Assembly (NCBI GenBank): GCA_018827375.1
Contig: JAHJYW010000040.1
Span: 1-60,261 of the forward strand
Length of the DNA: 60,261 nt
From: Alphaproteobacteria bacterium
GTDB lineage: Bacteria; Pseudomonadota; Alphaproteobacteria; Caulobacterales; Hyphomonadaceae
Reading direction: 5' to 3'
The notes under the pieces are model-generated. The model worked only from the letters and a program-made list of their open reading frames with translations, was not told where the DNA came from and searched no databases. The position numbers and the translations under genes are program-made. Shown one piece after another: positions 33,209-41,613 of the stretch (its first letter is position 1; every line of letters starts with the position of its first letter).

Positions 33209-33994
33209 ATGAAGTCCCTACAGATTGCAGCAACAGGTATGGCGGCGCAGCAGATGCGTGTCGATGTTATATCAAACAACATCGCCAACATGAGCACGTC
33301 GGCCTATCGCCCGCGCGTGGCCGAGTTTTCGGACCTGATGTACCAACAGTACCTTACGCCCGGCACAATTACTTCGCAGGTCGGAACTGTTGTTCCCGCG
33401 GGTATCCAAATTGGTACCGGCGTGCGTCCGTCCACCGTCTCGATGCAAATCACGCAGGGGGCTCTCAAGGAGACCGGCGGTGAACTGGATCTCGCGATAG
33501 ACGGATCAGGTTTCCTCGAAGTGACCTTGCCGTCCGGCGACTCTGCCTATACGCGGGACGGAAAGCTGAACCGCAGTGCCGAAGGCGAACTCGTCACGAT
33601 GGATGGCTATCCGCTTGCCGATGGCATTACGATTCCGAATGATGCGAACCGCATCTCGATCAGCCGCGATGGGGAAGTTGTGGCCTACTTTGACAACGCA
33701 GCAGTGGGCCAGGCAATCGGCGCGATCTCGCTGACGCGCTTTGTCAATGAGAAGGGTCTTGAAGCCGTCGGCGACAACCTCTTCCGCGAGACAGAGGCCT
33801 CAGGTCCACCTACTCAGGTCGTTGCGGGCACGGAAGGTGCTGGCTACATCCGCCAGGGCTTCATCGAGGCTTCTGGCGTCGATGTCGTAAAAGAGATCTC
33901 CGAACTGATCGAAGCCCAGCGCGGATACGAGCTCAATTCCAAAGTCATCACGGCATCTGACGAGATGCTCGCGGCGACAACACGGTTGAGGTAG
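33209..33994 (+). CDS. flgG: Flagellar distal rod protein FlgG
   Basis: A 261-residue rod protein. 'MRVDVISNNIANMSTSAYRP' opens it, followed by 'FSDLMYQQYLTPG', 'DLAIDGSGFLEVTLPSGDSA' and the C-terminal 'ISELIEAQRGYELNSKVITA'. A purine-rich AAGGAGAGGAGAAGGA just upstream is an unusually strong ribosome binding region. FlgG is the most abundant rod subunit. Confidence 0.96.
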   Translation: MKSLQIAATGMAAQQMRVDVISNNIANMSTSAYRPRVAEFSDLMYQQYLTPGTITSQVGTVVPAGIQIGTGVRPSTVSMQITQGALKETGGELDLAIDGSGFLEVTLPSGDSAYTRDGKLNRSAEGELVTMDGYPLADGITIPNDANRISISRDGEVVAYFDNAAVGQAIGAISLTRFVNEKGLEAVGDNLFRETEASGPPTQVVAGTEGAGYIRQGFIEASGVDVVKEISELIEAQRGYELNSKVITASDEMLAATTRLR

Positions 33995-33998
33995 GGCC

Positions 33999-34406
33999 AT
34001 GATCTCGCTCGCCGCACTTGGAATAGGCTTGATAGCCACTGTGTTCGATTCCTCATCGCTGGTCGCCGCCGAAGTCATTCGCGCCGGAGACCGGGTTTCA
34101 CAAGCCAACGTCGTGACCGAAGAAGGGGATGTCGCTGAAGGCGCAGACCCACTTCTGGGCCGCGAAGTGCGCCGTACGGTCTATGTCGGCCAGCCCGTAA
34201 CGGCGAACAATACGCGCGCGCCGATGCTCGTGAAGCGCAACCAGACTGTCTCGGTCAAATATATTAGTGGCGCACTCGAGATCACGACGACAGGGCGCGC
34301 GATGGGAGACGCCGCGGCGAACGAATCCGTGACGATCCTCAATCAGGACTCCCGACAGCTCGTGCAGGGGATCGTTCAGGAAAACGGATGGGTGCTGGCA
34401 CAATGA
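33999..34406 (+). CDS. flgA: Short P-ring assembly protein FlgA
   Basis: A 135-residue secreted protein, about half the length of typical FlgA. It keeps the SAF-like C-terminal region: 'VIRAGDRVSQANVV', 'LLGREVRRTVYVGQPVTANN' and 'VKRNQTVSVKYISGALEITT'. FlgA chaperones FlgI into the P-ring. The usual N-terminal domain is missing. It lies between flgG and flgH and overlaps flgH by four bases. Confidence 0.82.
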   Translation: MISLAALGIGLIATVFDSSSLVAAEVIRAGDRVSQANVVTEEGDVAEGADPLLGREVRRTVYVGQPVTANNTRAPMLVKRNQTVSVKYISGALEITTTGRAMGDAAANESVTILNQDSRQLVQGIVQENGWVLAQ

Positions 34407-35098
34407 AAACGTTTTTCTCAACAACGATCCTGGCAACGGCAATGACGGCGTGTGCAAGCGCGCCACCGCCAACCGCGCTTCCCGATATGTCATACGCCAC
34501 GCAGTGGAACGTACCTGTTGATCAAAGTGCAGACGGCACCAATCCATCACTTTGGGCGACATCGCCCAACGCCCTCCTCAGCATGCGCAGGGCAAAAGAA
34601 GTCGGCGACCTTCTCACGGTTGTTGTTGAGATGGACGATCAGGCAAGCCTGAAGAGCTCTTTGACGCGCACTCGCGATTCAAGCGAAAACTTTGGCGTCG
34701 ATGCCTTGTTCGGTTTGCCTGAAGTGGTCAACCGGGCGCTGCCGGGTGCGGCCAGTGTTTCGCCCGCAATTGATTATCAGCGCAATTCAAACCTCAATGG
34801 TGCCGGCGCCGTAAACCGCGCCGAAAAGATCGCTTTCACCTTGGCGGCGCGTGTTGTCGGGCTTGAGCCAAATGGCAACCTCGTGATTCAGGGTTATCAG
34901 CAGACACGCGTCGGCAATGAAGTTCGGTACTTGAGCGTCGCAGGTGTTATCCGTGCGCAGGACATTACGCGCACCAATACCGTGTCCTACGAGAAGATTG
35001 CGGACGCTCAGCTTTCTTACGTCAATGATGGCGACACGACCGGTGCTGGCGGACGCAAGCTCGTCCCCCGGATGATCGACAAGGTCCTGCCTTTCTAG
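34403..35098 (+). CDS. flgH: Flagellar L-ring lipoprotein FlgH
   Basis: A 231-residue lipoprotein starting at ATG 34403 (overlapping the flgA stop). The lipobox is in 'ATAMTACASA', with the Cys at about residue 17. L-ring motifs include 'NPSLWATSPNALLSMRRAKE', 'VGDLLTVVVEMDDQASLKSS', 'GNLVIQGYQQTRVGNEVRYL' and 'SVAGVIRAQDI'. It forms the outer-membrane bushing. Confidence 0.95.
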   Translation: MKTFFSTTILATAMTACASAPPPTALPDMSYATQWNVPVDQSADGTNPSLWATSPNALLSMRRAKEVGDLLTVVVEMDDQASLKSSLTRTRDSSENFGVDALFGLPEVVNRALPGAASVSPAIDYQRNSNLNGAGAVNRAEKIAFTLAARVVGLEPNGNLVIQGYQQTRVGNEVRYLSVAGVIRAQDITRTNTVSYEKIADAQLSYVNDGDTTGAGGRKLVPRMIDKVLPF

Positions 35099-35104
35099 GG
35101 TACA

Positions 35105-35674
35105 ATGATGAAAAACCTTATCCCCGCGCTTATCGTCATAATCTGCATCGTTGCCGGCGGCATCGGTGGTAACTTTCTGCGGACATCGGGGGGAGGCGCA
35201 TCAGACGGCGCCGAAAAGCATAAAGCTGAAAAGCCCAAGGAATCCCATGGGAAAGAGGAAAAGGGCGGGCATGGCAAGGAAGAGAAAGCCAAGGATTCAC
35301 ATGGGAAGGATTCCGCCGCAAAGGACTCGCATGGGGGCGCTGCCCCGTCGGGCGTGGACTATTTCAAGTTCACGCGTGAATTCGTTGTCCCGGTCATGCG
35401 GGACGCGCGTGTCGATAGCCTCGTCATCCTGAACATAAATCTCGAAGTCGATGCAAGCATCCTGCAAAAGCTGTTTTCGATGGAGCCGAAGATCCGTGAC
35501 AACATCATGACCACGCTGATCGGGCTGAGCAATGATGGCACCACGCTGGAAGCGATATCCAACATCGACAATTATGAGTCGATACGCGCGACAGTTCTGA
35601 TGAACCTGCAGAAGATCATTCCGACTGGCATCGAAAACGTGCTCATCGTTGATATGGCCAAGCAGGAACTCTAG
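35105..35674 (+). CDS. Second FliL-like protein with a Lys/His-rich repeat linker
   Basis: A 189-residue protein: a membrane helix ('LIPALIVIICIVAGGIGGNF'), a linker of imperfect repeats (HKAEKPKESHGKEEK, then HGKEEKAK and DSHGKDS units, about residues 37-80), and a C-terminal FliL-like domain ('YFKFTREFVVPVMRDARVDS', 'LVILNINLEVDASILQKLFS'). Similar proteins follow flgH in other alphaproteobacteria. It is the second FliL-type protein in the window and differs strongly in sequence from the one at 17990. The linker's charge could bind the cell wall or metals; that is conjecture. Confidence 0.7.
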   Translation: MMKNLIPALIVIICIVAGGIGGNFLRTSGGGASDGAEKHKAEKPKESHGKEEKGGHGKEEKAKDSHGKDSAAKDSHGGAAPSGVDYFKFTREFVVPVMRDARVDSLVILNINLEVDASILQKLFSMEPKIRDNIMTTLIGLSNDGTTLEAISNIDNYESIRATVLMNLQKIIPTGIENVLIVDMAKQEL

Positions 35675-35698
35675 GCGCGCGGCGTTGCTGTCGCGCCT
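35673..35698. terminator. Hairpin between convergent flagellar operons
   Basis: AGGCGCG (35673-35679) and CGCGCCT (35692-35698) form a 7-bp GC-rich stem with a 12-base loop right after the fliL-like stop, facing the flgD stop at 35705. It may terminate from either side, but no long T run follows. Confidence 0.4.
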
Positions 35699-35704
35699 TG
35701 AGCG

Positions 35705-36271
35705 TTAGCTCGCTGTGACACGTGGCGCAATTGTGCCAGCATATTCATCGCTGATGTAGATTTCCACGCCGAACTGGTAGTTGCCTGCAGGCGACAATTC
35801 TTCCGTCGTCTGGTTTTCCCCGCTCCAGCTGAATGTCTCCGTTCCGGGTTCCAGTTCCTTGGTCCATACGGTCTTGCCCGCCTGGTCCTTCACCGAGAGG
35901 ATAGCGGTCCCGGCATTCTCGGGAATGTCGACGGCGAAAGCCACAGCTTCACCCGTGAATGGCTCCCAGGTCGACTCAACCGATACAGTCTGTCCAATCC
36001 ACTGGCTTGCCGCGATTGCATAAAGTTCGTCCATGCGGGCGGCGATCGTCTCAAGGCTAGTATTGGACTTAACGTCTTGTTCAAGCGACGAGAAGGTTGC
36101 GAGTTGTTCGACAAACTGGGTGGAATCCAGCGGGGCCAAAGGGTCCTGGTTGCGGAGCTGCGCTGTCAGAAGTTTGAGGAAAGTATTGAATTCCGATCCG
36201 GTCTCGGCTTCCGCGGTTGGCGACGTTGGCACATTGGATGCGTAGGCGGTCGCGGCGTTCACTGTGGTCAT
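35705..36271 (-). CDS. flgD: Flagellar hook-cap protein FlgD
   Basis: A 188-residue hook scaffold. The N-terminus carries the conserved 'FLKLLTAQLRNQDPLAPLDS' and 'TQFVEQLATFSSLEQDVKSN'. The rest is the beta-rich FlgD Tudor/Ig part ('ILSVKDQAGKTVWTKELEPG'). It caps the growing hook. It follows fliK on the minus strand with a gap of about ten bases. Confidence 0.94.
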   Translation of the reverse strand: MTTVNAATAYASNVPTSPTAEAETGSEFNTFLKLLTAQLRNQDPLAPLDSTQFVEQLATFSSLEQDVKSNTSLETIAARMDELYAIAASQWIGQTVSVESTWEPFTGEAVAFAVDIPENAGTAILSVKDQAGKTVWTKELEPGTETFSWSGENQTTEELSPAGNYQFGVEIYISDEYAGTIAPRVTAS

Positions 36272-36281
36272 GGACGTTTCC

Positions 36282-37703
36282 TCAGAGCTTGATGTTAAGC
36301 CCGGCGCTCAATGTCGGCCGCGACTGAATGATGTTTTGGGCGATGAGTTCCGGTGTGGCGCGTGAAGTCTGGCCTGTGGCGCCTCTCTCTGACGTACCGA
36401 TATCGCGCCCAGTCTGCTGACCCTGATCCTGTGGCGTCTGATGCTGCTGGAAGGACATATTCTGGCTCGACAGGCCCTGACGCTCCAGTGCATTCACCAG
36501 TTCGAAGTGCATCAGTCTCAACTGCCGCATGGCGTCAGGTGTTTCGCCAAAGATGGTAACGTGCTGAAGGCCATGTGCATCGAACTTGAAGTCGATGGAC
36601 ACCCTGCCGAGTTCGGGTGGATCAAGCTGGATATGTATGTGGTTCTTTTTCTCGTCCGGTGATGCCAGCGAGTCAGAGATGATATCCACGACTTCCGCAG
36701 GTGTCGCGACCACGAGCGCGTTGGTGGGTGTCATTACAGGCGGGGCGGCAGGCGCAGCCGATTGCGACACCGATGGGCTCAGCGTGCCTGCTGTCATGCC
36801 CATGGCCGCCGGATCTGCTGGCGCTGCCTTGCCGTGACCGGCCGCGAGTTGCGCAGTGTCGTTCTGGCCGGTTGCGGCGGTTAGCAAGTCAGCGCTGTCT
36901 GTACTATCGACCTCTATGGTCGGTGTTTCGGCGCGATGCTTTTCGCCCTGTCGTACATTGGTGTGCGGCGCTGTCTCGGCGATGTCAGGGGCTGCTGCAG
37001 GGGCGCTGACGGATTTTTCGGACCGTGCTGTGGCCGTGGCTACCTGCGAGGCTGCCGCGCTCTGTGCCAGGGTGTTCGTCGTCGCGCTCGACTGAGTGGC
37101 TGGTGCCTCCACAACGGCCTCAGAGGTGGTGTCCGGCGCCATGTTTGCTGCCTCGGATGGCGTTGCTGCGTCAGTGGTTTGCCGTTGGGCATCAGATACT
37201 GCGGCGGGCGGTGAAGCGACAACATCGCTCTCCGCGGCAATCGCATCCGAAGGCTCGGCCGTAGCAATGTCATCGGGGGTCTGGGCGGGAGCGGTATTCA
37301 ATACAACGATTTGCGCCGGAGCATCGCTCGGCAGGGCTGCATCAGTCTCGCCCGTTTCCGGCGATATGAACTCAGTTTCGGCGTCTTCTCCAGCTTCGCC
37401 GTCGACAATGATGTCGCTTCTGATGTCAGGGAGCTGGTCTGCAGCTGTGGCGGCGTCTGGCGCCGGCAGCTCACTCTGGCTCTGCTCTACTAAAGGGCGT
37501 GCGGCAGATTTAATGTCCTTATTGGGTCCGGTCTGCTGCGTGGCTGTGTCTTGCGCCGGTTGCTCCGAATCAGCTCCAGCAAGTGACCGGGCGAACTCTG
37601 CACCGGATCCGGTTTCTTTCGCATTGCCACGGCTGCGAGAGGCCGTCTCGCCCGGCGCTGCAGAGCGACGCGCAGTGAAGTCCGTTTCAAGAAGGAATGT
37701 CAT
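36282..37703 (-). CDS. fliK: Flagellar hook-length control protein FliK
   Basis: A 473-residue protein with a long Ala/Thr/Pro/Glu-rich, probably disordered N-terminal ruler region and a conserved C-terminal hook-length domain: 'IHIQLDPPELGRVSIDFKFD', 'MRQLRLMHFELVNALERQGL'. FliK measures hook length and switches export specificity through FlhB. The ATG at 37703 is chosen; the frame reaches back to 37802, through AT-rich sequence typical of a promoter. Confidence 0.9.
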   Translation of the reverse strand: MTFLLETDFTARRSAAPGETASRSRGNAKETGSGAEFARSLAGADSEQPAQDTATQQTGPNKDIKSAARPLVEQSQSELPAPDAATAADQLPDIRSDIIVDGEAGEDAETEFISPETGETDAALPSDAPAQIVVLNTAPAQTPDDIATAEPSDAIAAESDVVASPPAAVSDAQRQTTDAATPSEAANMAPDTTSEAVVEAPATQSSATTNTLAQSAAASQVATATARSEKSVSAPAAAPDIAETAPHTNVRQGEKHRAETPTIEVDSTDSADLLTAATGQNDTAQLAAGHGKAAPADPAAMGMTAGTLSPSVSQSAAPAAPPVMTPTNALVVATPAEVVDIISDSLASPDEKKNHIHIQLDPPELGRVSIDFKFDAHGLQHVTIFGETPDAMRQLRLMHFELVNALERQGLSSQNMSFQQHQTPQDQGQQTGRDIGTSERGATGQTSRATPELIAQNIIQSRPTLSAGLNIKL

Positions 37704-37820
37704 TGCGGGTCCGGTCTGTCTTCCATTAACCAAATTAAAACCAAGCCGCGTAAAAAGTAGGTTAATAATCAAAATGATTTTATTCACCCTTTGATCAGTC
37801 ATCTGAATGCGGAACCCTAA
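37704..37820. promoter_or_regulatory. Divergent fliK/flgJ promoter region
   Basis: An AT-rich gap containing TTAACCAAATTAA near 37727-37739 and GTTAATAATC near 37761. These resemble CtrA half sites. The precise promoters cannot be fixed by eye. Confidence 0.3.
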
Positions 37821-38126
37821 ATGTCGGACCCGATAGGTTTACAGATTGGCGGCGTTGTATCCCAAACGCCGATCAATCCAACCCCCACCCAGAAGGTCGC
37901 CAGGGAGGCAGAGAGCATCGGGCAGCGGTTCGAGCAGATGCTGTGGGCCGAGATGCTGTCACACGCTGGTCTCGAGAAAGCTTTCTCCCAGGGCGGCAAC
38001 GAGGCGGCGTCGGCTTTCTCGCGCTATATGGTCGAAGCTGTCGCCAAGGATCTTGCCGCGACGCACCCGATGGGGCTCGCGGCGGCCGTTGAGTCCAGCA
38101 TCGCCGCACCCAAGGGGAATGAGTAA
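37821..38126 (+). CDS. flgJ: FlgJ-type rod-binding protein, muramidase-less
   Basis: A 101-residue protein covering only the rod-capping part of FlgJ: 'AREAESIGQRFEQMLWAEML' and 'AASAFSRYMVEAVAKDLAAT'. As in other alphaproteobacteria the peptidoglycan hydrolase domain is absent. It directly precedes the FlgN-like gene by two bases. Confidence 0.85.
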   Translation: MSDPIGLQIGGVVSQTPINPTPTQKVAREAESIGQRFEQMLWAEMLSHAGLEKAFSQGGNEAASAFSRYMVEAVAKDLAATHPMGLAAAVESSIAAPKGNE

Positions 38127-38128
38127 TC

Positions 38129-38509
38129 ATGGCAACGGATTCCATACTCGATAAGGCGACGCGTCTTCAGGATATACTGGCGATCGAGAAAGACATGCTC
38201 CTCACCGGGCGTGCCCGGGATGCCGTCTCGCTCATGGATGAAAAGCTGGGTGCGATAACCTCCCTTGAGAGCGCTCTTGCAGACCCGGAGTTGCGCGCAA
38301 TGATTGAAGACCATCAGGGCCTCCTTCGCGCAATTGCAAAGTCGGCAAAAGAGAACGCGGCACACTTCGACGCCATTCGAAATGGTCTTCGTCATGCGAT
38401 TGATCGCCTGCAGTCCCTGCATGCAGGTGCATATGTTGGATCGTATGGGCGGGGCGGACAAAAAGTTCCCTTTACGGAAGTTACCGGTCAGTTCCACAAA
38501 AAGGCCTGA
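38129..38509 (+). CDS. flgN: FlgN-like flagellar export chaperone
   Basis: A 126-residue helical protein: 'LQDILAIEKDMLLTGRARDA', 'IAKSAKENAAHFDAIRNGLR', and the C-terminal 'GAYVGSYGRGGQKVPF', similar to the C-terminal 'vGaYdrxG' of FlgN chaperones for FlgK and FlgL. Its place between flgJ and flagellin supports this. Confidence 0.7.
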   Translation: MATDSILDKATRLQDILAIEKDMLLTGRARDAVSLMDEKLGAITSLESALADPELRAMIEDHQGLLRAIAKSAKENAAHFDAIRNGLRHAIDRLQSLHAGAYVGSYGRGGQKVPFTEVTGQFHKKA

Positions 38510-38525
38510 CTGGTTAACCCAATTT

Positions 38526-38548
38526 ACACACTAGGCCCCTAGTTGTGT
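38526..38548 (+). terminator. Hairpin between flgN and flagellin
   Basis: ACACACTAGG (38526-38535) pairs with CCTAGTTGTGT (38538-38548) with one bulged base and a two-base loop; short T runs follow. It probably ends the flgJ-flgN transcript and separates it from flagellin; alternatively it is an operator. Confidence 0.5.
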
Positions 38549-38650
38549 TTCTACTGACCAAAGAATGGTTAGGTGATTTTCACTGTCAGGACGACGCGTG
38601 TTTGATCAATCCACGAGATGCTCGTGGAAAAAAATCTGAGGTAACATACT

Positions 38651-39895
38651 GTGTCCAGTATTCTGACAAATAACAGCGCCATGGTTGCGCTTGATACGCT
38701 GCGCAACATCAACAAAAATCTTGCGACCGTACAAAACGAAATTTCGACCGGTAAGAAAGTGTCGTCCGCCAAGGACAACGCGGCCATCTGGGCCATCTCG
38801 ACAGTCATGTCGACCGACGTCGAAAGCTTCAAGACGATTTCCGATTCGCTGAACCTTGGTTCGTCGACAGTTGGCGTTGCCCGTTCGGCCGCTGAAGCCG
38901 TCACCGAGAACCTGCAGTCCATCAAGAACCTGATCGTTTCAGCCCAGCAGAGCAACGTTGACCGCGACAAGATTCAGGCTGACATTGATGAGCTGACCAA
39001 AGGCATCCAGACCAGCGTTTCCGGTGCTCAGTTCAACGGCTTGAACCTGCTTGATGGCAGCACGTCTGCTGACGTTGACTTCCTTGCTTCGCTTGATCGC
39101 TCTTCGAGCGGTACGGTTTCGGCATCTTACATCAGCGTTGAGCGCCAGGACCTGTCGTTGAGCAACAGCTCGACTGCAGCTACTTTTGGTACAACTGCAA
39201 ACGCTGACCAGACGATCATCGCCTCGGGCGTGAACTCGGGTACGGTAACGTCTGCTGGTGCCGGTGCGGATCTGGACATCGAGATTGCGTCGGTCGCAGA
39301 CGGCAACAGCTACCGCATCCTTCTGAACGACTCGGCTACCAACAATACTCTTGGTCAGCGTACGTTCGAATACGTTGCGGGTTCTTCGGACAGCGCTGAT
39401 TCGGTTGCTGCAAATCTGGCCAACCAGATCTCCACATACCTGTCGGCAACCGGTGAGACGAACTATTCTGTCTCGCGTACGGATGGCACGATCACGATCT
39501 CCAACTCTTCGGCTGCAGCTCTTGCCGTCACAGCGACAGCAACGACGGGCGGTACAGCTGGTACGACGACTGGCGGCCTTGGTAACCTGGCCACGATCGA
39601 CGTCACGACGGATGCAGGTGCAACCGCCGCTCTGACAGCCATCGAAGGCCTTCTGCAAACGTCGATCGACGCTGCATCGGCTCTTGGTTCGTCGCAGAAA
39701 CGTATCGAGAACCAGGGCGAGTTCGTGAACAACCTGGTCGACGCAATGACGACAGGTATCGGTGGTTTGACCGATGCCGACATGGAAGCGGCTTCGGCTC
39801 GCCTCCAGGCGCTTCAGGTTCAGCAGCAACTCGGTGTTCAGGCGCTTTCGATCGCCAACTCTGCACCGCAGCAGCTTCTGTCGCTGTTCCGCTAA
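38651..39895 (+). CDS. Flagellin
   Basis: A 414-residue flagellin with a GTG start behind GAGGTAA. The N-terminal D0/D1 region is 'LTNNSAMVALDTLRNINKNL', 'VQNEISTGKKVSSAKDNAAI', 'WAIS'. The C-terminal D1/D0 is 'RIENQGEFVNNLVDAMTTGI', 'SARLQALQVQQQLGVQALSI', 'LSLFR'. The middle (about 150-320) is a Ser/Thr/Gly-rich variable domain with flagellin-IN-like units. It is the only flagellin in the window. The following flaF and flbT genes control its expression and mRNA. Confidence 0.95.
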   Translation: MSSILTNNSAMVALDTLRNINKNLATVQNEISTGKKVSSAKDNAAIWAISTVMSTDVESFKTISDSLNLGSSTVGVARSAAEAVTENLQSIKNLIVSAQQSNVDRDKIQADIDELTKGIQTSVSGAQFNGLNLLDGSTSADVDFLASLDRSSSGTVSASYISVERQDLSLSNSSTAATFGTTANADQTIIASGVNSGTVTSAGAGADLDIEIASVADGNSYRILLNDSATNNTLGQRTFEYVAGSSDSADSVAANLANQISTYLSATGETNYSVSRTDGTITISNSSAAALAVTATATTGGTAGTTTGGLGNLATIDVTTDAGATAALTAIEGLLQTSIDAASALGSSQKRIENQGEFVNNLVDAMTTGIGGLTDADMEAASARLQALQVQQQLGVQALSIANSAPQQLLSLFR

Positions 39896-39906
39896 TACGA
39901 CTACCC

Positions 39907-39933
39907 GACCCGGGCGTGGGACGCGCCCGGGTC
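39907..39933 (+). terminator. Strong hairpin after flagellin
   Basis: GACCCGGGCG (39907-39916) and CGCCCGGGTC (39924-39933) form a perfect 10-bp GC stem with a 7-base loop, 12 bases after the flagellin stop. No T run follows, so it may partially terminate or protect the abundant flagellin mRNA from 3' decay while letting flaF-flbT be read. Confidence 0.6.
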
Positions 39934-39964
39934 ACCCCATTACTAAGGTGTTCAGGAGGGCGCT

Positions 39965-40354
39965 TTGCAACATTTGGCATTCAGGGCTTACGGCGAAGTC
40001 CAACAACGTACCGCCGGTCCCAAAGAGATCGAGCTATCTCTCTTCCGCCAGATTACCGAAGCGCTCGAGACTGTTGCGGCAGTCGAGACGCCGCCGCTTG
40101 AAGCATGGGCCGACGCGCTCTATCGCAATCAGCAACTCTGGACCATCGTCGCGACAGACCTGGTCAATCCGGACAACACGCTTCCCGAAGAGACCAAGCG
40201 CAACCTTGTGTCGCTCTCCCAGTTCGTTCGTCAGTGCAGCAATCGTGTGCTGGCAGGAAATGACGGGATTGCAGACCTCATAGATATCAACAAGAGCATC
40301 ATCGCCGGCCTTTCGGGCATTCCTGTTTCGACAGTGACGGAGGTGGCTGCCTGA
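39965..40354 (+). CDS. flaF: Flagellin assembly regulator FlaF
   Basis: A 129-residue helical protein with TTG start behind AGGAGGG (39954-39960). Motifs: 'AYGEVQQRTAGPKEIELSLF', 'WADALYRNQQLWTIVATDLV', 'LPEETKRNLVSLSQFV' and 'LIDINKSIIAGLSG'. In alphaproteobacteria FlaF is needed for flagellin translation and secretion. Its stop overlaps the flbT start. Confidence 0.9.
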   Translation: MQHLAFRAYGEVQQRTAGPKEIELSLFRQITEALETVAAVETPPLEAWADALYRNQQLWTIVATDLVNPDNTLPEETKRNLVSLSQFVRQCSNRVLAGNDGIADLIDINKSIIAGLSGIPVSTVTEVAA

Positions 40355-40782
40355 TGTCGGGTCTTGTCCTGAAGATCGCTCCCGGAGAGCGTTTTATCGT
40401 AAACGGTGCTGTTCTTGAGAACGGCGACAAACCGGCCCGTATCCGGATCGCTGATGGCGACGCGCGCGTTCTGCGCTGCCGCGATGCCCTTCGCCCGGAA
40501 GACGTCAACACGCCCGTCAAGCAGGTCTATTACGCTGTCCAGCTACTGATAACAGGCGACCTCAAGGAAGCCGACACGCTTCCTGCCATCGACGATGCCT
40601 GTTCCAGTCTTCTCGATGTCTTTCGCGTGATCGATCCTGAACTGGTGCCACTGCTCCGTTCAATGATCAGTCGTGGAAACTACTATTCCGCGCTATGCCA
40701 TATGCGGCAAATGCTGGTGTTTGAAAGCCAGCTGCTCTCGCACGGGAGCGCGTCAGCTCCGGCGGACACAAAGGTCGCCTAG
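40354..40782 (+). CDS. flbT: Flagellin mRNA regulator FlbT
   Basis: A 142-residue protein: 'LVLKIAPGERFIVNGAVLEN', 'RIRIADGDARVLRCRDALRP', 'QVYYAVQLLITGDLKEADTL' and 'SRGNYYSALCHMRQMLVFES'. FlbT binds the 5' leader of flagellin mRNA and destabilises it until the hook is complete. Coupled to flaF by a shared base. Confidence 0.93.
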   Translation: MSGLVLKIAPGERFIVNGAVLENGDKPARIRIADGDARVLRCRDALRPEDVNTPVKQVYYAVQLLITGDLKEADTLPAIDDACSSLLDVFRVIDPELVPLLRSMISRGNYYSALCHMRQMLVFESQLLSHGSASAPADTKVA

Positions 40783-40785
40783 GCC

Positions 40786-41613
40786 ATGTTTCAGCCCGTT
40801 ATTCCCCTCAGCGGTAACAGCGGATGGAAATTCCTGGAGGCGACCTATGATCGCCAGCTGAAATCCTATACCGACGCGCCGCAAGTGCAGCTTGACCGCG
40901 ACTATCTGATCGAGAAATTCTCCCAGCCCGTCGCCGTTGAAGATTTCCTGAAGGATACGCGTCTGCTGCGCGTCTCTCTCACGGCGTACGACCTTGGCGG
41001 AGAAGAATGGAAGCGCGGGTTTATCGATAAAGTGCTGAGTGAGGTCTCTGACCCGGAAAGCACATTTCTTACCCGCCTCAATAACCCCAAATACACGGCT
41101 TTCGCGAATGCAATGAAGCCGGTGGATGGCAAGATCACGCTTTCGCCCGCGGCGGTTTCTGCGATGGCGACGGAATATGAGGCGGCCGCGTTCGAAGCGG
41201 CGGTCGGCGAAGTCGATGACAACATGCGCATCAGCCTCAACTACAAATCAGAAATCGGTGGCATTGTCGGCTCCAGCTCGAGTGAGTCAGCGAAGATCTA
41301 TCGTATGCTGGCTAACGTGCCTGTGCGTACCTTGCTCGAAGGCGCGATGAACCTGCCTTCAGACATCCGTAAGCTGCCGATTGAGCGCCAGGCGGAAATA
41401 TTTCAGGAGCGGCTCCAGAGCACATTCGGCATCAACAAGATGTCGGAGCTCGACTCGCCTGAAATCATCGACAAGGCCATCCAGAGATTCCATGTCATGG
41501 AATCGATCAAGGAAGGCGTGGCCAATTACTCGTCTGCATCGGCCGCGCTCACATTGCTGGGAAATGGCCTCGGCAGCCAAAGCAGTCAGAACCTGTTCCT
41601 CAGCCTGCTCTGA
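40786..41613 (+). CDS. DUF1217 flagellar-cluster protein
   Basis: A 275-residue protein of the DUF1217 type found only in alphaproteobacterial flagellar clusters. Recognisable parts: 'GWKFLEATYDRQLKSYTDAP', 'DRDYLIEKFSQPVAVEDFLK', 'LLRVSLTAYDLGGEEWKRGF' and 'LNNPKYTAFANAM'. Largely helical with no signal peptide; it may be an export substrate or chaperone, but its role is unproven. It is convergent with fliI, with stops adjoining. Confidence 0.8.
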   Translation: MFQPVIPLSGNSGWKFLEATYDRQLKSYTDAPQVQLDRDYLIEKFSQPVAVEDFLKDTRLLRVSLTAYDLGGEEWKRGFIDKVLSEVSDPESTFLTRLNNPKYTAFANAMKPVDGKITLSPAAVSAMATEYEAAAFEAAVGEVDDNMRISLNYKSEIGGIVGSSSSESAKIYRMLANVPVRTLLEGAMNLPSDIRKLPIERQAEIFQERLQSTFGINKMSELDSPEIIDKAIQRFHVMESIKEGVANYSSASAALTLLGNGLGSQSSQNLFLSLL

